From Thermotogae bacterium (GTDB lineage: Bacteria; Thermotogota; Thermotogae; Petrotogales; Petrotogaceae), in contig JACKPH010000001.1 in NCBI GenBank assembly GCA_024233675.1, positions 372,001 through 436,000 of the forward strand: a stretch of 64,000 nucleotides of DNA, written 5' to 3'. Below are positions 55,831 to 63,221 of this stretch, piece by piece. Each line of letters begins with the position of its first letter. Position 1 is the first letter of the stretch. The notes beneath the pieces are model-generated. The model did no database searches, was not told the DNA's origin, and was given only the letters and a program-made list of their open reading frames with translations. The position numbers were made by a program, and so were the translations under genes.

Positions 55831-57852
55831 ATGAATAACAAAGAAATTTCCGATTCAATGACAATTAAACTTGATGATATTCTTCCGGAATATCCGGAGT
55901 TTGCCGAAGGAATAAGAAGAGCTCCTATGAGAACTCTCAATCTGAGTAAACATGAAATAAAAATTGCTCTCAAAAATGCACTCAGATATATTCCTGAAAA
56001 TCTTCACGAAAAACTTGCTCCCGAATTTCTTGATGAACTTATGACTCACGGAAGAATATACGGTTACAGATACAGACCTCAGGGTGCCATAAAAGGAAAA
56101 TCTCTTGATTCATACAAAGGAAATACTATAGAAGGCCGCGCTTTTCAGGTTATGATAGATAATAATCTTGATTTTGATGTGGCACTTTATCCTTATGAAC
56201 TTGTAACTTACGGAGAAACCGGACAGGTTTGTCAGAACTGGATGCAGTACAGACTTATAAAAAAATATCTTGAAATAATGACAGATGAGCAGACACTTGT
56301 TATGGAATCCGGACATCCTCTGGGACTTTTTAAATCACATAAAAATGCTCCGAGAGTAATAATAACAAATGCTCTTATGGTTGGTATGTTTGATAATCAG
56401 GAAAACTGGATAAAAGCACAGGCAATGGGTGTAGCAAATTACGGACAGATGACTGCCGGAGGATGGATGTACATAGGTCCTCAGGGAATAGTTCACGGAA
56501 CATTCAATACACTTTTAAATGCAGCAAGATTAAAATTCGGAATAAAAGGCGAAGAAGATCTTAAAGGTATTCTTTATGTTACTTCAGGTCTCGGAGGAAT
56601 GAGCGGTGCTCAGGCAAAATCAATTGAAATTGCCGGAGGGGTAGGAATAATTGCCGAAGTTGATTATTCAAGAATAAAAACAAGACATGATCAGGGCTGG
56701 GTTTCCGTTATTACAGATTCATGTAAGGAAGCTTTTGATATAGCCTATAAAAACAAAAAAGAAGGAAAAACAATTTCTGTTGCATATCACGGAAATATTG
56801 TAGATCTTTTGCAGTACGCATGTGACAACAATATAAAAATAGAACTTCTTTCAGACCAGACATCCTGTCACGCTCAGTATGACGGTGGTTACTGTCCTCA
56901 GGGTCTGACTTTCGAACAGCGTACGGAAATGCTTTATAATGATAAGGAAAAATTTAAAAAACTTGTTGATAAATCTCTCATTAAACATTTTGAACTTATT
57001 AAAAAACTTGTTGAAAACGGATCATATTTCTTTGATTACGGAAACAGTTTTATGAGAGCTGTTTATGATGCCGGAGAATTAAGTATTTCAAAAAACGGAA
57101 AAGATACTTCGGAAGGATTTATTTTCCCTTCATATGTTGAGGATATAATGGGTCCTATGCTTTTTGATTACGGATACGGACCTTTCAGATGGGTTTGTCT
57201 TTCAGGAAAAAGTGAAGATCTTGATAAAACAGATAATGCCGCTATGAACTGCATAGATCCGGAAAGAAGAGGCCAGGACAGGGATAATTATGTATGGATA
57301 CGTGATGCAAAAAAGAACAGACTCGTAGTAGGTACTCAGGCAAGAATACTTTATTCTGATGCTATGGGAAGAACAAAAATTGCATTAAAATTTAATGAAA
57401 TGGTCAGAAACGGAGAAGTAGGTCCTATAATGCTCGGACGTGACCATCATGATACAGGCGGAACAGATTCACCTTACAGAGAAACAGCCAACATCAAAGA
57501 CGGTTCAAATATAATGGCCGATATGGCAACACAGTGTTTTGCAGGAAATGCCGCAAGAGGAATGAGTTTAATCGCACTTCACAACGGCGGCGGAGTAGGT
57601 ATAGGTAAATCAATAAACGGAGGTTTCGGACTTGTACTTGACGGAAGCGAAAGAGTTGATAATATTATTAAAACAGCTATACCATGGGATGTAATGGGCG
57701 GTGTCGCAAGAAGATCATGGGCAAGAAATGAAAACTCCATAGAAACAGTTTCAGAATATAACAAAACATATAAAGAAAATCATATCACTATACCTTATAT
57801 TCCAGACGAAAAACTTATAGACAATCTTGTAAACAAAATTTTAGATAAATAA
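55831..57852 (+). CDS. hutU: Urocanate hydratase (long form)
   Basis: Converts urocanate to imidazolone propionate with tightly bound NAD+ as electrophile. The 673-residue length is longer than the ~550-residue Proteobacterial enzyme and matches the long form of anaerobes. Motifs: the NAD-binding segment TSGLGGMSGAQAKSIEIAGGVGI, GQMTAGGWMYIGPQGIVHGT near residue 205, LGRDHHDTGGTDSPYRET and the C-terminal GGGVGIGKSINGGFGLVLDG. It follows the fabG-like gene by 12 bases (AAGGAGGGG site) and precedes ftcD by 15, in a histidine-utilisation operon. Confidence 0.97.
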   Translation: MNNKEISDSMTIKLDDILPEYPEFAEGIRRAPMRTLNLSKHEIKIALKNALRYIPENLHEKLAPEFLDELMTHGRIYGYRYRPQGAIKGKSLDSYKGNTIEGRAFQVMIDNNLDFDVALYPYELVTYGETGQVCQNWMQYRLIKKYLEIMTDEQTLVMESGHPLGLFKSHKNAPRVIITNALMVGMFDNQENWIKAQAMGVANYGQMTAGGWMYIGPQGIVHGTFNTLLNAARLKFGIKGEEDLKGILYVTSGLGGMSGAQAKSIEIAGGVGIIAEVDYSRIKTRHDQGWVSVITDSCKEAFDIAYKNKKEGKTISVAYHGNIVDLLQYACDNNIKIELLSDQTSCHAQYDGGYCPQGLTFEQRTEMLYNDKEKFKKLVDKSLIKHFELIKKLVENGSYFFDYGNSFMRAVYDAGELSISKNGKDTSEGFIFPSYVEDIMGPMLFDYGYGPFRWVCLSGKSEDLDKTDNAAMNCIDPERRGQDRDNYVWIRDAKKNRLVVGTQARILYSDAMGRTKIALKFNEMVRNGEVGPIMLGRDHHDTGGTDSPYRETANIKDGSNIMADMATQCFAGNAARGMSLIALHNGGGVGIGKSINGGFGLVLDGSERVDNIIKTAIPWDVMGGVARRSWARNENSIETVSEYNKTYKENHITIPYIPDEKLIDNLVNKILDK

Positions 57853-57867
57853 AACCGGAGGTTTTGT

Positions 57868-58764
57868 ATGAAAAAAATTATAGAATGTGTTCCTAACTTT
57901 TCAGAAGGCCGTGATCACGAAAAAATAGAAAAAATTGTCAGTGTTTTCAGAGGAAAAGAAGGTGTAAAATTATTAGATTATTCTTCCGATGCTGATCACA
58001 ACAGATCTGTTGTTACACTTGTAGGCGAACCTGAAGCTCTTAAAGAAGCTATTTTAGAATTTGTGGGTGTTGCAATAAAAGAAATTGATATGACAAAACA
58101 TACAGGACAGCATCCGAGAATGGGTGCCGTAGATGTAATTCCGTTTATTCCGGTAAAAGACGTTACAACCGATGAATGTGTTGAACTTTCCAAAGAAATA
58201 GGTAATCTTATATGGACAAAATATAATTTTCCCGTATTTCTTTATGAAAAATCAGCCTCTTCAAAAGAAAGACAGAATCTTTCAAATATAAGAAAAGGTC
58301 AGTTTGAGGGAATGCCTGAAAAAATAAAATCCGAACAGTGGAAACCTGATTTCGGCGAAAATAAAATTCATCCTACAGCAGGTGTTGTTGCAGTAGGCGC
58401 AAGACCTCCTCTCGTAGCTTTCAATGTTAATCTGAATACTTCTGATATAAAAATTGCGGATAAAATTGCAAGAAATATAAGAAATCTGAACGGCGGATAT
58501 AAATATGTAAAAGCTATGGGTGTAGAATTAACCGACAGAGGAATTGTACAGGTTTCCATAAATATGACAGATTTCAACAAAACAGCACTTTACAGAGTAT
58601 TCGAAACTATAAAATTCGAAGCTGCAAGATGGGGTGTTTCAATTGCCGGAAGTGAAATAATAGGTCTTGTACCTATGATGGCACTTATCGATACAGCAGA
58701 ATATTATCTCGGTCTTGAAAATTTCAAATCAGAACAGATACTTGAAACAAGAATAATGGAATAA
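57868..58764 (+). CDS. ftcD: Glutamate formimidoyltransferase
   Basis: Transfers the formimino group of formiminoglutamate to tetrahydrofolate, releasing glutamate. N-terminal ECVPNFSEGRD, the DADHNRSVVTLVG folate/formimino site, HPRMGAVDVIPFIP and TAGVVAVGARPPLVAFNVNL are all family markers. The length of 298 residues corresponds to the single-domain transferase; the cyclodeaminase domain is separate (fchA, two genes on). Encoded 15 bases after hutU with a CGGAGG site. Confidence 0.97.
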   Translation: MKKIIECVPNFSEGRDHEKIEKIVSVFRGKEGVKLLDYSSDADHNRSVVTLVGEPEALKEAILEFVGVAIKEIDMTKHTGQHPRMGAVDVIPFIPVKDVTTDECVELSKEIGNLIWTKYNFPVFLYEKSASSKERQNLSNIRKGQFEGMPEKIKSEQWKPDFGENKIHPTAGVVAVGARPPLVAFNVNLNTSDIKIADKIARNIRNLNGGYKYVKAMGVELTDRGIVQVSINMTDFNKTALYRVFETIKFEAARWGVSIAGSEIIGLVPMMALIDTAEYYLGLENFKSEQILETRIME

Positions 58765-58767
58765 GGG

Positions 58768-60042
58768 GTGATTCCCATTAACAGTATACTTGTTTACAAC
58801 ACATCAGAAATAGTTACCCCGAAAGGATTTACTCCTTCACGGGGAAATGCAATGAAAAATACAGAAATAACAAAAAATGCCGCTATTCTTATAGAAAACG
58901 GTATTATAACCGAAATAGGTAATTCGGATTACATGACGGATAAATATAAAAATTTTGACGGTATTACTCTTGATGCCGGAAAAAAGACTGTACTTCCCGG
59001 TTTTGTCGATTCTCACACTCATTTTATATGGGGCGGATACAGAGAAAATGAATTTTCCTGGAGACTTTCGGGAATGTCTTATATGGAAATAATGAAAAAT
59101 GGCGGCGGAATAAACTCTACCGTAAAAATGACAAGAGAATCAACGTCTGAAAATTTATACGAACTCGGTTTTAAAAGACTAAATTCCATGCTTTCTTTCG
59201 GTGTTACAACTGTAGAAGGAAAAAGCGGATACGGTCTTGATGCAGAAACAGAATTAAAACAGCTGCGTGTAATGAAAAAACTCGGTGAAAATCATCCTTT
59301 GGATGTTGTAAAAACATTTATGGGAGCACATGCTTTCCCGGAAGAATTTAAGGGTAAAGAGAATGCTTTTGTTGATTTAATATGTGAAGAATTTATACCG
59401 AAAATTTCTGAGGAAAAAATTGCCGAATTCTGTGATGTTTTCTGTGAGGAAAATGTATTTAATGCCGTTCAGTCTGAAAAAATACTAAAAACGGGAAAAA
59501 AATACGGTCTTATTCCGAAAATTCATTCAGATGAAATTAAATCCGTAGGCGGAACAGAACTTGCTGTAAATATCGGTGCAGCTTCGGCAGATCATCTTCT
59601 TAATATAAAAGATGAAGATATAAAATTACTTTCTGATTCCGAAACAATAGCAACACTTCTGCCTGGAACAGCATTCAGTCTTAAGGAAAATTTTGCCCCG
59701 GCAAGAAAATTAATAGACTCAGGCTGCGCCGTGGCACTTGCAAGTGATATGAACCCCGGATCATGTTTTACAGAATCAGTACCGCTTATAATATCACTGG
59801 CGACAATTTATATGAAAATGAGTATAGAAGAAGTAATAACCGCACTTACACTCAACGGTGCCGCAGCACTCAGAAAAGAAAAAATTACAGGTTCTCTTGA
59901 ACCCGGTAAATTCGGGGATTTAATTATCATAAATGAAGATTCCTATAAATTTTTAAATTACCACATAGGTGTAAATCTTGTTGAAAAGGTTATAAAAAAA
60001 GGACAATTAGTTTTTTCGAAAGGGGATAATTATGTTTTCTGA
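58768..60042 (+). CDS. hutI: Imidazolonepropionase
   Basis: Hydrolyses imidazolone propionate to formiminoglutamate. An amidohydrolase with zinc ligands VDSHTHFIWGG (H-x-H), MGAHAFPEEF, KIHSDE and the Asp of ASDMNPG. There are 424 residues from GTG 58768. That GTG lies inside AAGGGGTGAT, the ribosome-binding sequence itself, while an ATT at 58777 stands at a better distance from it. The protein must include the NSILVYNTSEIVTP strand, so either start works for the fold. An ATT start as in infC is a real possibility. It begins three bases after ftcD and overlaps fchA by 11. Confidence 0.95.
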   Translation: MIPINSILVYNTSEIVTPKGFTPSRGNAMKNTEITKNAAILIENGIITEIGNSDYMTDKYKNFDGITLDAGKKTVLPGFVDSHTHFIWGGYRENEFSWRLSGMSYMEIMKNGGGINSTVKMTRESTSENLYELGFKRLNSMLSFGVTTVEGKSGYGLDAETELKQLRVMKKLGENHPLDVVKTFMGAHAFPEEFKGKENAFVDLICEEFIPKISEEKIAEFCDVFCEENVFNAVQSEKILKTGKKYGLIPKIHSDEIKSVGGTELAVNIGAASADHLLNIKDEDIKLLSDSETIATLLPGTAFSLKENFAPARKLIDSGCAVALASDMNPGSCFTESVPLIISLATIYMKMSIEEVITALTLNGAAALRKEKITGSLEPGKFGDLIIINEDSYKFLNYHIGVNLVEKVIKKGQLVFSKGDNYVF

Positions 60043-60649
60043 AAATACACTGAAAGAATTTAACGAAAAAGTATGCTCATCTGATCCTGTACCGGGCGGC
60101 GGTTCTGTTTCCGCTATTGCCGGAAGTCTCGCCGCAGCTCTTTCACAAATGGTTTCAAATCTTACTATAGGAAAAAAGAAATACGCGGATCATGAGGAAT
60201 TAATGAAAGAAATATCTGAAAAAGCGGAAAAAATAAAAAACAAACTTCTTCTTCTTGCTGATGAAGACTCAGAGTCTTTTAACGTTCTTATGAAATCTCT
60301 TAAATTACCTAAAACCACAGAAGAAGAAATTAAAATACGTAACTCCGAAATAGAAAAAGCAACATTTTATGCGGCAGAAGTACCTTTAAAAACAGCAAAA
60401 ACAAGTTTTGAAATACTTGATCTTGCATGCAGTCTTGTAGAATACGGAAATAAAAATGCAGTTACAGATGCTGCTGTATCAGCTATGATGTCAAGAACAG
60501 CTGTTTTAGGAGCTCTTTATAATGTAAAAATAAATCTTTCATCTCTTCCTGATTCAGAAAGAAAAAATAAAATAATAAATGAAATTTCCGAACTCGAAAA
60601 AAATACAAAAGAAAAAGAAAATAATATATTAAATAAAGTTTTGCTGTAA
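60032..60649 (+). CDS. fchA: Formiminotetrahydrofolate cyclodeaminase / methenyl-THF cyclohydrolase
   Basis: A 205-residue all-helical FTCD_C-family protein. DPVPGGGSVSAIAGSLAAALSQMVSNLTIGKKKY is the conserved folate-binding region, followed by long helices ending with LLEKNTK-like charged sequence. It deaminates 5-formimino-THF to methenyl-THF, feeding one-carbon units into folate metabolism after the ftcD step. It is the last gene of the operon (11-base overlap with hutI) and is closed by a strong terminator. Confidence 0.92.
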   Translation: MFSENTLKEFNEKVCSSDPVPGGGSVSAIAGSLAAALSQMVSNLTIGKKKYADHEELMKEISEKAEKIKNKLLLLADEDSESFNVLMKSLKLPKTTEEEIKIRNSEIEKATFYAAEVPLKTAKTSFEILDLACSLVEYGNKNAVTDAAVSAMMSRTAVLGALYNVKINLSSLPDSERKNKIINEISELEKNTKEKENNILNKVLL

Positions 60650-60657
60650 TTCTTTCT

Positions 60658-60690
60658 AAAAAGCCGGCACATTAGTTTGCCGGCTTTTTT
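60658..60690 (+). terminator. Terminator of the histidine-degradation operon
   Basis: AAAAAGCCGGCA and TGCCGGCTTTTT pair perfectly around an eight-base loop and end in a T-run. GC-rich and strong. Confidence 0.92.
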
Positions 60691-60831
60691 ACATTAAAAA
60701 AAAGTTACGCTGCCCTTTATTTAATCACAAAAGTTACTTTTATATAATAATTATTTTACATATGTGCTTTTTTGTTAACCTAAGAATTATATCATTTTAT
60801 CAGAAAATAAAAAATTCCGGAGGTGAATTTT

Positions 60832-61341
60832 ATGAAAAAATTTTTATTAATTATTTTATCTTCAGTATTAGCACTTAGTATTTTTGCAGGTACATTTACT
60901 TTTGGCGGACAAAGTTTCAACAATAATGAGGCTGCTTCTGTTAATGCAACCGTTAAAGTTCAGGTTCAGCAGTGGATAGCTGCTTCCGCAGAAGGACGAA
61001 ATATTATTTTTTCAAAACCTGGTGTAACAGGTTTTATAGACATAGCTGATTTTTCATGGATATCTAATGCAAATGTTAACCTTCAGATATCAAGCACAAA
61101 CACAAACACAGGTTTTTCTATTGTAGGTTTACAATTCGGCGATGTTGATTCACAGAACAGTTCATTAAGTGTAAACAATGTTTCTTTCCCTTTCAGCTAC
61201 AACAGCGTTGATAACACTTTTACAGTTGAGCCAGAAGTATTAGAGGCTAAATTTGATGTTGACCCGAGTCTTGCAGCACAGAAAGATAATCCTTATACTT
61301 TCGGACTTACATTTACATTTGCTCCTACAGTTACATTCTGA
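60832..61341 (+). CDS. Small exported beta-rich protein
   Basis: A 169-residue protein of unknown family. The signal peptide KKFLLIILSSVLALSIFAGT is followed by repeated beta-strand-like sequence with many Ser, Asn and Thr residues (QISSTNTNTGFSIVGLQFGD, SLSVNNVSFPFSY). It contains no cysteine. The C-terminus ends in FTFAPTVTF, with a terminal Phe typical of surface or outer-membrane proteins. It is short for a barrel and may be a fibre-like or matrix subunit. Start ATG 60832 follows CCGGAGGTGA. It is monocistronic, with its own terminator. Confidence 0.68.
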   Translation: MKKFLLIILSSVLALSIFAGTFTFGGQSFNNNEAASVNATVKVQVQQWIAASAEGRNIIFSKPGVTGFIDIADFSWISNANVNLQISSTNTNTGFSIVGLQFGDVDSQNSSLSVNNVSFPFSYNSVDNTFTVEPEVLEAKFDVDPSLAAQKDNPYTFGLTFTFAPTVTF

Positions 61342-61354
61342 AAATAAAAAATTG

Positions 61355-61382
61355 CCCGCATTTTTATAATGCGGGTTTTTTA
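61355..61382 (+). terminator. Rho-independent terminator
   Basis: CCCGCATT and AATGCGGG with a five-base loop, followed by TTTTTTATT. It closes the small exported protein gene and overlaps the end of the B3/4 pseudogene on the other strand. Confidence 0.8.
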
Positions 61383-61747
61383 TTATATTTTTAAAATATT
61401 TATATTTTCAGGTTTATAAAACATATTTATAAGTCTTACAAACTCATTTGTATAAAACAATAGCTCTTCTTCCTTATCAAAAGAATATATAACAGTTGTT
61501 ATATTATTAAATCCTGAATTCACCATAGTTCTCTCGCTGTCACTGCTTGGATTTCCGAAAGGTCCTTTTTCATCATAAAGTACAGGTAGATTTTCTATAT
61601 TAAAAAGTTCTTTACCTATTCCTTTGTATTTTTGACCGTAACCTGCAACTTTTAATTTCACATTACCGTATATACTTTCTGTATTGTATGAACCGATTGA
61701 ATATCCGGACATAAATTAATAATTTCTTCCGAAATTTCAAAATTCAT
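61383..61747 (-). pseudogene. B3/4-domain protein, frameshifted and internally deleted
   Basis: The minus strand has a start at ATG 61747 (GAGGCGAT site) encoding MNFEISEEIINLCPDIQ, which then runs into a TGA. In another frame 109 codons encode AGYGQKYKGIGKELFNIENL, then DEKGPFGNPSSDSERTMV and a C-terminal helix, the second half of a free-standing B3/4 (PheT editing-like) domain. These domains are normally some 220 residues, so about half appears to be missing as well as the frame being shifted. The tail may still be translated. It follows the methyltransferase gene by ten bases, so the original pair was an operon. Confidence 0.6.
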
Positions 61748-61757
61748 TTTTATCGCC

Positions 61758-62807
61758 TCACATAAGCGGTCTGTTATCAAAAAATTCTGTTTTTTCCTGA
61801 TTTTTATCATACCATTTTTTAGGATAAATAAATACACTTATAGTATTTATACCGTAGTAATCAAAAAACTGATCGTCATAATCAAGAGTATATGAAATCT
61901 TATCAGACATTCCGTCCAAAACTTTTATCGTTTCCGAAAAATCAGCTATATAAAAATTATTCGGTGTTTCATGAAAAAATTTCCATGTTGAACCTATATC
62001 GAGCTGATAAACAAAATTACTTTTTATATATTTAAAATCCTTTATTTTTCTGTCAGTTGTGTAAAGTCCGCAGTAAAATCCGTATTCCGAAACCCTGTAA
62101 AGCTCTTTCAGTGCTTTTATAGGATTATTTACATAAGGCATTGTACTTTCGGTAAAAGAAAAATCAAATTTATTATCCGGAGAATTTATTTCCGTAATAT
62201 CCCCGAGTCTGAAAACAGCTTTTTCCGATGAATAATAATCTATGGCTTTTATTATACTATATCTGCTTGTATCAAATCCTTCATAATAAACATCACTACC
62301 CACGATTTCTTTTATTTCACAGTAATTAGAACCTGTTCCGCATGCCGCATCAAGTATTGATTTAGGTTTTAAAAATTTTATTATTTCCTTTACGGCTTTC
62401 ACATGATTTTTACCGTAACCTTTAAAATATTTAGGAAATTTTCTGTCATACTGTATATCATACTGTATAGAAATAGGCTGATTATCAAAATTATTTTCCG
62501 GTGCCGGATTTAAAAGTTTATATATTCTGAAAATATCCCCGTCCCTGTAATTAATTATTTCATTAAGTAAAACCGGTTTAGAATAATATTCCGCAAGTTC
62601 TTCAAACCTAACGGGATTTTCTCTGATTTTAATATGAGGTTTTTTATTAAATTTTATTATTTTTTTTATTTCCGAAAAATCTTTGCCGGAACTTGTAAAT
62701 ATATTAAGAGAAACATCATCATTTTCATTAAACCAATAATAAAAATCATTTATTATTTTTTTTGTATTTTTATCTTCCGAAATATTTGCATCAAGATAAA
62801 ATTTCAT
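61758..62807 (-). CDS. SAM-dependent methyltransferase with N-terminal extension
   Basis: A 349-residue protein. The C-terminal class I methyltransferase domain begins near residue 150: IKFLKPKSILDAACGTGSNYCEI is motif I, then AVFRLGDITEI and FDFSFTESTMPYVNNPIKALKELYRV for the later motifs. The N-terminal 140 residues (KFYLDANISEDKNTKKIINDFYYWF) are not recognised. The start is ATG 62807 behind AGGAGGAG; the frame stays open beyond, but that stretch overlaps the tRNA genes. The substrate is unknown. Confidence 0.85.
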   Translation of the reverse strand: MKFYLDANISEDKNTKKIINDFYYWFNENDDVSLNIFTSSGKDFSEIKKIIKFNKKPHIKIRENPVRFEELAEYYSKPVLLNEIINYRDGDIFRIYKLLNPAPENNFDNQPISIQYDIQYDRKFPKYFKGYGKNHVKAVKEIIKFLKPKSILDAACGTGSNYCEIKEIVGSDVYYEGFDTSRYSIIKAIDYYSSEKAVFRLGDITEINSPDNKFDFSFTESTMPYVNNPIKALKELYRVSEYGFYCGLYTTDRKIKDFKYIKSNFVYQLDIGSTWKFFHETPNNFYIADFSETIKVLDGMSDKISYTLDYDDQFFDYYGINTISVFIYPKKWYDKNQEKTEFFDNRPLM

Positions 62808-62825
62808 ATTTCTCCTCCTATAAAG

Positions 62826-62851
62826 AAAAAATCCCCAGTATAACTGGGGAT
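62826..62851 (-). terminator. Terminator of the tRNA operon
   Basis: On the minus strand ATCCCCAGT and ACTGGGGAT pair around TAT and are followed by six Ts (plus-strand A-run at 62825-62830). It lies seven bases beyond the CCA end of tRNA-Gly. Confidence 0.9.
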
Positions 62852-62857
62852 GACGTA

Positions 62858-62932
62858 TGGAGCGAAAGGCGGGATTCGAACCCGTGACCCCTTGCTTGGC
62901 AAGCAAGTGCTCTACCACTGAGCTACATTCGC
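62858..62932 (-). tRNA. tRNA-Gly (GCC)
   Basis: Seventy-five bases with encoded CCA. The anticodon arm CTTGC-TTGCCAA-GCAAG gives anticodon GCC, and GGTTCGAATCC forms the T-arm. The acceptor stem GCGAATG/CTTTCGC has one T-T mismatch at the sixth pair. Third and last gene of a Lys-Leu-Gly tRNA cluster. Confidence 0.96.
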
Positions 62933-62938
62933 ATTTCC

Positions 62939-63022
62939 TGGTGCGCAAGGTGGGACTTGAACCCACACGGATTACTCCACTGGTTTCTAAGACCAGCGTG
63001 TCTGCCATTCCACCACTCGCGC
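62939..63022 (-). tRNA. tRNA-Leu (UAG)
   Basis: Eighty-four bases with encoded CCA and a long variable arm, as expected for class II. The anticodon arm CTGGT-CTTAGAA-ACCAG gives anticodon TAG, reading CUN codons. The acceptor stem GCGCGAG/CTTGCGC is complete (one G-T pair). Second gene of the cluster. Confidence 0.96.
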
Positions 63023-63039
63023 TTACACATAAAATAAAA

Positions 63040-63115
63040 TGGTGACCCGTCTGGGATTCGAACCCAGGGCCCTTTGATTAAAAGTCAAATGCTCTACCAG
63101 CTGAGCTAACAGGTC
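63040..63115 (-). tRNA. tRNA-Lys (UUU)
   Basis: Seventy-six bases with encoded CCA. The anticodon arm TTTGA-CTTTTAA-TCAAA gives anticodon TTT. The acceptor stem GACCTGT/ACGGGTC is complete with one G-T pair. First gene of the cluster behind a consensus promoter. Confidence 0.97.
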
Positions 63116-63163
63116 ACAATCATCTTTCGAAGTCTTTTGATTTATCTCCGATTGACGTTAATT

Positions 63164-63192
63164 ATTATAACTCATCTTTCGCAAAGTGTCAA
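63164..63192 (-). promoter_or_regulatory. Consensus promoter of the tRNA cluster
   Basis: On the minus strand TTGACA, a spacer of exactly 17 bases and TATAAT (plus strand TGTCAA 63187-63192 and ATTATA 63164-63169). All 12 hexamer bases match consensus, as befits a highly expressed stable-RNA operon. Confidence 0.93.
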
Positions 63193-63221
63193 GTTAACAG
63201 TTATATACGGATTTATTAAAA

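Noticed and set aside
62808..63045. Coding frames across the tRNA cluster on both strands
   Set aside because: They translate tRNA genes and have no ribosome-binding sites; the methyltransferase starts at ATG 62807.
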